A stretch of 7,615 nucleotides of DNA from Comamonadaceae bacterium (GTDB lineage: Bacteria > Pseudomonadota > Gammaproteobacteria > Burkholderiales > Burkholderiaceae_C). A program made the translations under genes and the position numbers. The stretch is from positions 1 to 7,615 of the forward strand of contig CANBRV010000103.1 in the NCBI GenBank assembly GCA_947372005.1, given 5' to 3'. Positions 1 to 5,761 of this stretch are shown piece after piece (within the stretch, counting starts at the first letter, position 1; the number at the start of each line of letters is the position of its first letter). Below the pieces are notes generated by a model. It ran no database searches and was not told the DNA's origin. It saw only the letters and a program-made list of their open reading frames with translations.

Positions 1-43
1 TTGCGAGGGCTTGATGGATGAGTTCTGGAGATGGATTTTGCAT
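1..43 (-). CDS. apbC: Probable ApbC/Mrp-type Fe-S cluster carrier ATPase, N-terminal end only (partial)
   Basis: An open frame begins with ATG at 43-41 on the minus strand and leaves the window after 14 codons: MQNPSPELIHQALA. The sequence resembles the amphipathic first helix of the small domain that opens Mrp/ApbC proteins, which comes before their P-loop ATPase domain. ApbC/Mrp proteins load or carry iron-sulfur clusters in the cytoplasm. In Burkholderiales this gene commonly sits divergent from metG, as here, and that context carries most of the weight. No strong Shine-Dalgarno stands before the ATG. No P-loop or CXXC motif is inside the window, so the identity is inferred from context and a short N-terminus. 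It could be an unrelated gene. Confidence 0.5.
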   Translation of the reverse strand, partial: MQNPSPELIHQALA

Positions 44-81
44 AACTGCCAAGTGTACCGTCCATAGCAGTTTGAGCCTTC

Positions 82-87
82 TAAAAT
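82..87 (+). promoter_or_regulatory. Candidate -10 element (TAAAAT) for metG
   Basis: TAAAAT ends six bases before the metG ATG at 94, so transcription would begin at or next to the start codon. No good -35 hexamer is visible at 16-18 bases upstream. The surrounding 12-mer CTTCTAAAATAG (78-89) recurs exactly on the minus strand upstream of the rhodanese-grxC-secB operon, which modestly supports both as promoter cores. Confidence 0.4.
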
Positions 88-110
88 AGGGGAATGACTA
101 CACCTGCCAA
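83..110 (-). promoter_or_regulatory. Candidate sigma-70 promoter for the divergent apbC-like gene
   Basis: On the minus strand, TTGGCA (110-105) and TATTTT (88-83) are separated by 16 bases, close to the sigma-70 -35/-10 consensus. Transcription would start near 76, giving a leader of about 33 bases before the ATG at 43. The -10 lies on the same bases as the candidate metG -10 on the other strand, and the -35 lies inside the metG coding sequence. This is inferred from motif and spacing only. Confidence 0.4.
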
Positions 111-2271
111 AGCCTCCTCATTGCCGTCCCCGCGCCAACTATTCGTTACAACCGCACTGCCTTACGCGAACGGCAATTTCCATATCGGTCACATCATGGA
201 ATACATCCAAGCCGATATTTGGGTGCGGTATCAGCGCATGTGCGGCAACGAGGTGAACTTTGTCTGCGCGGACGATGCGCATGGTGCGCCCATCATGATT
301 GCGGCGCAAAAAGCGGGCGTGACGCCGCGTGCGTTTGTGGACAACATCGCAGCAGGCCGTGCGCAATATCTGGATGGCTTTCACATTAAGTTTGACAACT
401 GGAGTCATACCGATAGCGAAGAGAACCACGTGCTTGCCAAAGAGATTTATCGAGATCTCAAAAAAGCAGGTTTGATTGAGACGAAAAGCATCGAACAGTT
501 TTTTGACCCCGAAGCCTTAGAAGGCAAGGGCATGTTTCTCGCCGACCGCTTCATCAAAGGTGAATGCCCCAAGTGCGGCGCAAAAGATCAGTACGGCGAC
601 AACTGTGAAAACTGCGGTGCGGTGTATAGCCCGACCGACCTCAAAAATCCTTATTCCGCGTTGTCTGGCGCGACCCCTGTACTCAAAGCGTCCGAGCATT
701 TCTTCTTCAGACTGTCTGATCCGCGCTGCGTCGAGTTTTTAGAAAAATGGACGCAAGACGGCAAACTGCAACCCGAAGTGGCGAACAAAGTCAAAGAGTG
801 GTTTAGCACGCGCACCAATGCAGATGGCTCCACCAGCACGGGACTGGGTGATTGGGACATTTCTAGAGACGCGCCGTACTTCGGTATCGAGATTCCAGAT
901 GCACCAGGCAAATATTTTTATGTGTGGCTAGATGCGCCAGTGGGCTACCTGGCGTCGCTAAAGAATCTGCTGGACAAGCGTGGTGTGGATTTCAAGGCCT
1001 ACATGGCAAATCCAAATTTAGAGCAGTACCACTTCATTGGCAAAGACATCGTGACGTTCCATACGTTGTTCTGGCCTGCGATGCTGAAATTTAGCGGACG
1101 CAAAACGCCTGACAATATCTTCGTGCACGGCTTTTTGACTGTGAACAACGGCGAAAAAATGAGTAAGAGCCGAGGAACGGGGCTTGATCCGCTCAAGTAC
1201 CTAGGCCTTGGGATGAATCCCGAGTGGTTGCGTTATTACTTGGCGACTAAGCTGTCTGCTAAGAATGAGGATATTGATTTCAATGCTGAAGATTTCATGC
1301 TTAAAGTGAATTCGGATTTGATTGGTAAATATGTAAATATTGCTAGCCGAACGGCAGGTTTTATTTCCAAAAAATTCGATGGGCAATTAGCTGGAGGGTA
1401 TGAAGATAGCCTCCAAGAAATGCAAATTATGAGTATGTTTGCAGATCATTTGAGCGTCATTAAAAAAGATATAGAGCTAAGAGATTTTGCAAAAGCGATC
1501 AGATTGACAATGACCCTCGCTGATGTTGCAAATTCGTATGTAAATGATCGAGCTCCTTGGGCGATTGCAAAAGATGAAACGAAGCGTGATGAACTTCATA
1601 TTGTTTGCTCTTTTAGCTTGGTTCTTTTTAGACTTTTAACTTTGGCTCTTAAAGCTATTCTTCCAATAACGGCACGGCAAGTTGAAGCATTCATGAAGGT
1701 GGAATCTTTGAATTGGGATTTGGCTGATGAATTAATGGAAACAAAAAATCGGATTGCTAGCAAAAGTTTGCTTTCAGGTCATGCTATCGGCGAATACAAA
1801 CATCTTATGCAGCGCGTAGACATCAAACAACTAGACGCTTTATTTGAAGCGCCAGCAGTTGTAGAAACTGCCCCGCAAGCCGCGCCAGATAATGATTCCA
1901 GCAGTAGCACGACGATTGAACCACTAGCACCCGAAATCACAATTGATGATTTTTCTAAGATCGATTTGCGCATTGCCAAGATCGTCAATTGCGAAGCCGT
2001 GGAGGGCTCAACCAAGCTCTTGCGTCTGACGCTCGATGCGGGTGAAGGAAAAACTCGTAACGTCTTTAGCGGCATCGCTAGCCACTACAAACCTGCTGAC
2101 TTAATTGGCAAGCACACCGTCATGGTCGCCAATCTTGCCCCGCGCAAGATGAAGTTTGGCATTAGTGAAGGCATGGTGCTTGCCGCTAGTTCTGCGGATG
2201 AGAAATCCACTCCTGGCATTTATGTGCTCGAACCCGTAGCGGGCGCAGAGCCTGGGATGCGGATTCGCTAG
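94..2271 (+). CDS. metG: Methionyl-tRNA synthetase (MetRS), full length
   Basis: It charges tRNA-Met, including the initiator, with methionine in the cytoplasm, using ATP. The 725 residues match the long bacterial form. The Rossmann domain carries the HIGH signature (residues 30-33) and KMSKS (355-359). The zinc knuckle insertion shows C158/C161 and C171/C174. The helical anticodon-binding domain (about 390-569) keeps the NIASR motif (N415, R419) and Pro-Trp (488-489), matching E. coli N391, R395, P460 and W461. A Ser/Pro/Ala-rich linker (about 570-613) leads to a C-terminal tRNA-binding OB-fold (about 615-725), the dimerising domain of long MetRS. The start is fixed: in-frame stops lie at 73-75 and 82-84, and the next ATG is codon 35, beyond HIGH. 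AGGGGA abuts the ATG, too close for a normal Shine-Dalgarno. GC falls to about 37% across the anticodon-binding domain only. Confidence 0.98.
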   Translation: MTTPAKASSLPSPRQLFVTTALPYANGNFHIGHIMEYIQADIWVRYQRMCGNEVNFVCADDAHGAPIMIAAQKAGVTPRAFVDNIAAGRAQYLDGFHIKFDNWSHTDSEENHVLAKEIYRDLKKAGLIETKSIEQFFDPEALEGKGMFLADRFIKGECPKCGAKDQYGDNCENCGAVYSPTDLKNPYSALSGATPVLKASEHFFFRLSDPRCVEFLEKWTQDGKLQPEVANKVKEWFSTRTNADGSTSTGLGDWDISRDAPYFGIEIPDAPGKYFYVWLDAPVGYLASLKNLLDKRGVDFKAYMANPNLEQYHFIGKDIVTFHTLFWPAMLKFSGRKTPDNIFVHGFLTVNNGEKMSKSRGTGLDPLKYLGLGMNPEWLRYYLATKLSAKNEDIDFNAEDFMLKVNSDLIGKYVNIASRTAGFISKKFDGQLAGGYEDSLQEMQIMSMFADHLSVIKKDIELRDFAKAIRLTMTLADVANSYVNDRAPWAIAKDETKRDELHIVCSFSLVLFRLLTLALKAILPITARQVEAFMKVESLNWDLADELMETKNRIASKSLLSGHAIGEYKHLMQRVDIKQLDALFEAPAVVETAPQAAPDNDSSSSTTIEPLAPEITIDDFSKIDLRIAKIVNCEAVEGSTKLLRLTLDAGEGKTRNVFSGIASHYKPADLIGKHTVMVANLAPRKMKFGISEGMVLAASSADEKSTPGIYVLEPVAGAEPGMRIR

Positions 2272-2278
2272 TTAGGCC

Positions 2279-2632
2279 TTAGCTGCCGGACTGCTGTTGC
2301 GGGTCGCGTGAGTTTTCTGTGCGGATGACGACTTTGTCTGGATCGAAAACGGCGCTAAAAATCATGGCCTCGTTGCTACTATTGCGCCAGCGCCAGTGGT
2401 AGTTCAACTCGCTTGGTTTTAAGGGGTAAGTCACCATCTGGTGTGGCTTGCCGAGGATTTGGATGACTTCCATTTCAAGCATCCCTGTTTTAATTTTGTC
2501 AAAATTCTCCGGCTGCAAACGCTTGCGCTCGGCTTCCCACGCGGCTGGGTCGCAGCCGATTAAACCCAGTAGTGCGCTAAATACTCCCATCGTGACAAAA
2601 CTCCTTTTGCTAACTTTCAATTCCACTGTCAT
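2279..2632 (-). CDS. Small BamE/SmpA-OmlA-like lipoprotein
   Basis: The 117-residue product has a basic n-region (KVSKR, residues 6-10), a hydrophobic stretch (12-26) and lipobox LIGC with Cys27, so it should be a lipidated envelope protein. The mature part contains I47-K-T-G-M followed by EVIQILGKP (about 55-63), the helix pattern of the SmpA/OmlA fold found in BamE, an accessory factor of the outer-membrane beta-barrel assembly machine. It is too diverged, and its context too different, to call it bamE itself. Residue +2 after the lipid cysteine is Asp28, an inner-membrane retention signal in E. coli. The start is uncertain. GAGGGG directly abuts ATG 2632 but is well spaced for GTG at 2626; ATG 2590 has AGGAG about 10 bases upstream but would lose the basic n-region. 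The gene ends 7 bases from the metG stop, tail to tail. Confidence 0.82.
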   Translation of the reverse strand: MTVELKVSKRSFVTMGVFSALLGLIGCDPAAWEAERKRLQPENFDKIKTGMLEMEVIQILGKPHQMVTYPLKPSELNYHWRWRNSSNEAMIFSAVFDPDKVVIRTENSRDPQQQSGS

Positions 2633-2640
2633 CCCCTCGG

Positions 2641-2646
2641 TAAAAT
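2641..2646 (+). promoter_or_regulatory. Candidate -10 element (TAAAAT) for DUF3460-scpA
   Basis: TAAAAT lies in the 41-base space between the divergent lipoprotein gene and the DUF3460 start at 2674. Transcription would begin near 2653, leaving a leader of about 20 bases. No convincing -35 is seen (TTCAAT at 2616-2621 is 19 bases away). The call rests on position and resemblance to the other TAAAAT elements in this window. Confidence 0.4.
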
Positions 2647-2673
2647 GCTACTTTAACCCCAAACCCTGTGACT

Positions 2674-2874
2674 ATGAATATCTTTCGCCGCCCCGATTAC
2701 CAATCTGAAACCACGCAGTTTATTGACAAGCTTAAAGTTGCCAAGCCAACGCTAGAAGCCGAACAATTGGCTGGACGTGGCTTGCTATGGGATAAAGCGA
2801 TTAACCGCGATGCGGCTGCCGATATCGCTGCTGGCCGCGTGGCGCAAAAAGCTTACGTTTACGGCTCTAAATAA
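2674..2874 (+). CDS. DUF3460 family small protein
   Basis: This 66-residue soluble protein is of unknown function. It matches the family pattern as I know it: an N-terminal F-[KR]-R-P-D-Y motif (here FRRPDY, residues 4-9), then ETTQFIDKLK, an AGRGLLWDK core and a C-terminal RVAQKAYVYG. The family is essentially restricted to Burkholderiales, so it also helps place the organism. The start is taken as ATG 2674 because the product then begins MNIFRRPDY like its relatives; GTG 2668 would add only two residues. No Shine-Dalgarno is visible. The stop is 2 bases before the scpA ATG, so the two are almost certainly co-transcribed and perhaps translationally coupled. It has no signal peptide or membrane segment. 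I assign no biochemical role. Confidence 0.9.
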   Translation: MNIFRRPDYQSETTQFIDKLKVAKPTLEAEQLAGRGLLWDKAINRDAAADIAAGRVAQKAYVYGSK

Positions 2875-2876
2875 AC

Positions 2877-3749
2877 ATGCAATCTGAGCTGGATGTTGCT
2901 CTAGCGCCTGATGCGCCCGACTCACCGATGGTGGTCGATCAGGTCGCTTTGGCCAGGCTCTATGGTGAACCGCTGTTCGCCATGCCGCAAGACCTCTACA
3001 TCCCGCCTGATGCGCTGGAGGTTTTCTTAGAGGCTTTTGAAGGCCCGCTGGATTTGCTGCTGTACCTCATCCGCAAGCAAAACTTCAATATCCTCGACAT
3101 CCCGATGGCTGCGTTGACCAAGCAATATCTTGGCTATGTCGAAGAGATTCGTAATCACAACTTGGAGCTAGCTGCCGAATATTTGCTGATGGCGGCCATG
3201 CTGATTGAAATCAAGTCGCGCATGCTCTTGCCACCCAAAATATCGGGTGATGGCGCTGAAGCAGAAGACCCGCGTGCGGAACTGACACGTCGCCTGCTGG
3301 CCTATGAGCAAACCAAACTGCAAGCTGCGCAGATCAACGAGCTTCCTCAGCTTGGGCGTGATTTTTTGCGGACAGAAGTCTTTATCGAGCAATCCCTAGC
3401 GCCGCGCTGGCCTGAGGTGAATGCGATTGATTTGCGAGCCGCTTGGGCCGATCTGGTACGCCGTGCCAAGTTGGTGTCCAATCACCGTATTTCGCGCGAA
3501 GCTTTGTCGGTGCGTGAATACATGAGTCATTTGCTGCGTCAGCTTACCGAGCGGATGCAAAGTGGTCGTCCATTTGCACCGTTTGAGAGCTTGTTTGATC
3601 CAACCAAAGGAGTACCCGTTCTGGTTGTGACCTTTGTTGCCATGCTGGAGCTCTCGCGTGAAGCGCTGATTGAGGTCACACAAGCCGAGGCTTTCGCCCC
3701 GATTTATGTGCGCTTGGCTTATTCGCCTATTGAAGATGCGGCTAGCTGA
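2877..3749 (+). CDS. scpA: Segregation and condensation protein A (ScpA, kleisin)
   Basis: ScpA is the kleisin subunit of the bacterial Smc-ScpAB condensin; it bridges the Smc heads and binds ScpB, helping compact and separate chromosomes. The 290 residues show the N-terminal Smc-binding helical bundle, with FEGPLDLLLYLIRKQ (54-68) and the helix AAEYLLMAAMLIEIKSRMLLP (from about 99). A linker and helical middle region (about 125-240) follow, then a C-terminal winged-helix region (about 246-282: PVLVVTFVAMLELSREALIE then IYVRLA). About 48 residues precede the kleisin motif, a plausible extension. The gene follows the DUF3460 gene by 2 bases with no clear Shine-Dalgarno, so coupled translation is likely. 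No scpB or smc is in the window. Its TGA stop directly abuts the secB stop on the opposite strand. Confidence 0.96.
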   Translation: MQSELDVALAPDAPDSPMVVDQVALARLYGEPLFAMPQDLYIPPDALEVFLEAFEGPLDLLLYLIRKQNFNILDIPMAALTKQYLGYVEEIRNHNLELAAEYLLMAAMLIEIKSRMLLPPKISGDGAEAEDPRAELTRRLLAYEQTKLQAAQINELPQLGRDFLRTEVFIEQSLAPRWPEVNAIDLRAAWADLVRRAKLVSNHRISREALSVREYMSHLLRQLTERMQSGRPFAPFESLFDPTKGVPVLVVTFVAMLELSREALIEVTQAEAFAPIYVRLAYSPIEDAAS

Positions 3750-4253
3750 TCAGTCGTTTGCTGCTGGAGCACTTTGGAGTGAATTTTGCAGGTCGGCCTG
3801 TTGTTGCTCGTACATAGCTTGGAAGTTGACTTCAGACAGATGCACAGGCGGAAAGCCAGCGCGATTGATCACGTCAGCCACGTTGCTACGCAGATAGGGG
3901 TAGATGATTTGCGGGCAAGCAATACCCAAAAGCGGACCCATTTGGTCGGCAGACAGATTGCGAATTTCAAAAATGGCAGATTGCTTGGCTTCTACCAAAA
4001 AGACAGCTTTGTCTTTTAGCGAAGTGTGAACAGTCGCCGTTACGCTCACTTCATAAATGCCTTCCAACACGGGCAAGGTTTCGATGCTGAGTTGAATATC
4101 TAGCTGTGGCTGCTCGGTCTCTAAAAAGATGGACGGCGAGTTGGGCTGTTCCAGCGAGAGTTCTTTTAGATACACACGCTGGATTTGAAAAACAGGCTCG
4201 TGCGTGGCGGTTTCAGATGGCTTGGGTTGTGGTGTTGTTTTTGCTGTTGTCAT
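3750..4253 (-). CDS. secB: Protein-export chaperone SecB
   Basis: SecB is the cytoplasmic tetrameric chaperone that holds preproteins unfolded and delivers them to SecA. The 167 residues match the family length. Visible family blocks are FQIQRVYLKELSLEQPNSP (22-40), the beta-strand region with EVSVTATV (68-75) and IFEIRNL (94-100). The most conserved C-terminal block is ACPQIIYPYLRSNVADVINR (112-131) followed by GFPPVHLSEVNFQAMYEQ. The first 20 residues and the last 15 are low-complexity and variable, as usual. It is the third gene of the operon rhodanese-grxC-secB, 32 bases after grxC. In E. coli, gpsA follows secB; here secB instead meets scpA head-on at its 3' end. No Shine-Dalgarno is apparent before ATG 4253. 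Confidence 0.97.
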   Translation of the reverse strand: MTTAKTTPQPKPSETATHEPVFQIQRVYLKELSLEQPNSPSIFLETEQPQLDIQLSIETLPVLEGIYEVSVTATVHTSLKDKAVFLVEAKQSAIFEIRNLSADQMGPLLGIACPQIIYPYLRSNVADVINRAGFPPVHLSEVNFQAMYEQQQADLQNSLQSAPAAND

Positions 4254-4285
4254 GGTGCTTATCGTTGCAAATGAGTGAGGATTAA

Positions 4286-4546
4286 TTAATGGGCGTTGAG
4301 TAGTGGAACGAGCTCGCCAGCCTTGTCGAGTGCCATTAGATCGTCGCAGCCGCCTACATGGGTGTTACCAATGTAGATTTGCGGTACGGTACGCCTGCCA
4401 GTTGCCTCCATCATCTGGGTACGAGCAGCAGGGTCAGTATCAATTCGAACTTCGTCAATGGCTAAAACGCCTTTGGCTTTTAAGATTTGCTTTGCGCGGA
4501 TGCAAAACGGGCATACCGCTGTGGTGTATATCTTGACGGCTTGCAT
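4286..4546 (-). CDS. grxC: Glutaredoxin 3 (GrxC)
   Basis: This is a small cytoplasmic dithiol glutaredoxin of 86 residues that uses glutathione to reduce disulfides and protein-glutathione adducts. The dithiol active site is C12-P-F-C15; E. coli Grx3 has CPYC, so the third position is a conservative Phe variant. The cis-proline motif TVP is at 53-55, and the glutathione-binding GGCDDL is at 65-70, both as expected for the family. An extra cysteine sits inside that loop (C67), as in several GrxC proteins. It lies 6 bases downstream of the rhodanese gene and 32 bases upstream of secB, the same order as yibN-grxC-secB in Enterobacteria, which supports a shared transcript. There is no Shine-Dalgarno of note. 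Confidence 0.97.
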   Translation of the reverse strand: MQAVKIYTTAVCPFCIRAKQILKAKGVLAIDEVRIDTDPAARTQMMEATGRRTVPQIYIGNTHVGGCDDLMALDKAGELVPLLNAH

Positions 4547-4552
4547 AGAGTT

Positions 4553-4957
4553 TTACGCTTTCTGGATAGGCATATTGGCATCACGCCATGATTTGAGTCC
4601 GCCTGTCAAATTTTGCGCCGCGGTGTAGCCCATTTTTTTTGCAGTCGCTGTGGCGGTTGCAGAGCGTTTACCCATAGGGCAAATAAAAATGATGGGCGTG
4701 TCCTTTTTCTTGACAACCGCAGCCAGCTTGGCTTCTAGCTCAGGGAGGGGAATATTTTTAGCGCCTTTGGCATGCGCAGCCGCGAACTCGTCAGGATTAC
4801 TGACGTCAATCAAAACACCGCGTTCGCGGTTAATGAGCTGCACGGCCATTGCAGCAGTTAGGCCAGCTTTGCTCTCTTTGATGAGTGGCCAAACTAAGAG
4901 GCCACCCGAGGTGAGAGCGACCAAAATTAAATACCAGTTATCAGATAAAAATTTCAC
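4553..4957 (-). CDS. Membrane-anchored rhodanese-like protein (YibN type)
   Basis: The 134-residue product has one N-terminal membrane segment (about residues 8-26, WYLILVALTSGGLLVWPLI), with the single rhodanese domain (about 33-131) expected on the cytoplasmic side. The active-site loop is C93-P-M-G-K-R-S99, a six-residue loop after the persulfide-forming cysteine, typical of single-domain sulfurtransferases. Other family marks are LIDVSNPDEF (49-58), where most relatives have DVR, and the C-terminal LTGGLKSW. The start is a GTG at 4957; no in-frame ATG precedes the membrane segment. It opens the operon with grxC and secB, matching E. coli yibN. Its substrate is unknown, and the link to secretion or thiol redox is by association only. 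Confidence 0.93.
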   Translation of the reverse strand: MKFLSDNWYLILVALTSGGLLVWPLIKESKAGLTAAMAVQLINRERGVLIDVSNPDEFAAAHAKGAKNIPLPELEAKLAAVVKKKDTPIIFICPMGKRSATATATAKKMGYTAAQNLTGGLKSWRDANMPIQKA

Positions 4958-4963
4958 GCAGTT

Positions 4964-5012
4964 GCTTTCTAAAAAATAGCAAAAAAACTTGCCAACTCGC
5001 TATTTTAGAAGC
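4964..5012. repeat. AT-rich inverted repeat between the rhodanese and HbpS/GlcG-like genes
   Basis: The left arm GCTTTCTAAAAAATAGC (4964-4980) and right arm GCTATTTTAGAAGC (4999-5012) are reverse complements apart from three extra bases in the left arm. The 18-base loop includes a run of seven A. A nested TTGCT/AGCAA stem (4962-4966, 4978-4982) is an alternative fold. The element fills most of the 83-base space. It lies 3' of the HbpS/GlcG-like gene and 5' of the rhodanese gene, both on the minus strand, so it could end one transcript or shape the leader of the next. It is not a classic GC-stem terminator. It recalls the short GCTAT-AT-rich-ATAGC intergenic repeats of Comamonadaceae, which is from memory. 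Confidence 0.65.
5002..5007 (-). promoter_or_regulatory. Candidate -10 element (TAAAAT) for the rhodanese-grxC-secB operon
   Basis: On the minus strand TAAAAT lies 44 bases upstream of the GTG start at 4957, within the right arm of the inverted repeat. Transcription would start near 4995, giving a leader of about 37 bases that includes the left arm. No good -35 is found at standard spacing; TTACAA (5034-5029) is 21 bases away. The 12-mer CTTCTAAAATAG is identical to that before metG. Confidence 0.35.
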
Positions 5013-5040
5013 ACTACGTGGAATTCTGTTGTAAGTGCCT

Positions 5041-5562
5041 TTATTTCAGAGCCGCAACTCCTGCTTTGGCGACGACTTCATCTTGCGAACCCGTACCGCC
5101 AGAGCAACCAATGGCCCCGATGATTTTGCCGTCGTTGATAAGCGGAATACCGCCGCGTGAAGCAATAACATCATCCAGCGTAATCATGTAGTTCAATCCA
5201 CTTTGAATGCCGTTTTCAAATAGCTTTGTCTCGCGACGGTATTTGGCGGCTGCACGTGCTTTGTGCATGCTGATATCGATCGATGCGATCTGCGCAGAAT
5301 CCATACGTTTGAATGAGACAAGATTGGCGCCAGAGTCGACGACAGAGCAAATCAACTTCCAACCACGTGTTTTGGATTCGGCCACAGCCGCAGCGAGGAT
5401 GGCATCGGCTCGATCAAGAGAAATAGGTGCGCCATAAGGCACATCAAAAGGCATTTTTTCGGGAACTGCATCAAGCGGATTAGGCGCTTGCGCTAGCGAG
5501 ACTTGGGTCAGCACTAAACCTAAACTCAAGGACAAAAGACGTTTAAATGATTTCGAAGACAT
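5041..5562 (-). CDS. Exported HbpS/GlcG-type heme-binding domain protein
   Basis: The 173-residue product has a Sec signal peptide (KSFKR, hydrophobic 9-23, AQA at 24-26, likely cut after Ala26) and is predicted periplasmic. The rest is one HbpS/GlcG domain (formerly DUF336), with SLDRADAILAAAVAES near 48-63, CSVVDSGANL (72-81), SRGGIPL (135-141) and IGAIGCSGG (148-156). Family members bind heme or act as accessory proteins in several pathways; GlcG beside glycolate oxidase genes is one case, but no such genes are here. Mature Cys72 and Cys153 could form a disulfide. The start ATG 5562 is chosen because AGGAGT (5574-5569) precedes it by about 7 bases; a start 33 bases upstream would add residues before the signal peptide and lose this site. 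Function is unassigned. Confidence 0.92.
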   Translation of the reverse strand: MSSKSFKRLLSLSLGLVLTQVSLAQAPNPLDAVPEKMPFDVPYGAPISLDRADAILAAAVAESKTRGWKLICSVVDSGANLVSFKRMDSAQIASIDISMHKARAAAKYRRETKLFENGIQSGLNYMITLDDVIASRGGIPLINDGKIIGAIGCSGGTGSQDEVVAKAGVAALK

Positions 5563-5568
5563 GTTTTC

Positions 5569-5574
5569 ACTCCT
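5569..5574 (-). promoter_or_regulatory. Ribosome binding site that decides the HbpS/GlcG-like start
   Basis: AGGAGT on the minus strand, about 7 bases before ATG 5562, is the clearest Shine-Dalgarno in the window. It selects this ATG over the in-frame ATG at 5595 and places the signal peptide at the true N-terminus. Confidence 0.8.
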
Positions 5575-5626
5575 AATAGTTATGGGAGGAAACAATGTAA
5601 CATACAGACTGACGTGAAGATGAGAG

Positions 5627-5711
<85 letters not shown>

Positions 5712-5732
5712 ATCTCAGGAAATCAGCGGCAG

Positions 5733-5761
5733 ATTGTACCAGTCAGAAGAAATTATGAAAA
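5733..5761 (-). promoter_or_regulatory. Promoter of tRNA-Leu, overlapping the rnr start codon
   Basis: On the minus strand, TGG-TACAAT (-10 at 5738-5733 with an extended TGn just upstream) is followed by the GC-rich CTGCCGC. A weak -35 (TTTTCA, 5761-5756) is 17 bases away and covers part of the rnr start codon. Transcription would start near 5726, about 15 bases before the mature tRNA 5' end. A GC-rich discriminator is typical of stable-RNA promoters under stringent control; that regulation is inferred. Confidence 0.6.

Noticed and set aside
1779..2075. 98-codon minus-strand open frame inside metG
   Set aside because: It is a shadow of the linker and C-terminal tRNA-binding domain of MetRS and is rich in Ser/Ala from antisense reading.
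3396..3683. 95-codon minus-strand open frame inside scpA
   Set aside because: It is antisense to conserved ScpA sequence, with no motif of its own.
4978..5000. Intrinsic terminator using the seven-base A/T run between the repeat arms
   Set aside because: On the minus strand the T-run follows no stable GC stem; it lies in the loop of the AT-rich inverted repeat.
5563..5595. N-terminal extension of the HbpS/GlcG-like protein from ATG 5595
   Set aside because: The clear AGGAGT site serves ATG 5562, and the extension would push the signal peptide away from the N-terminus.
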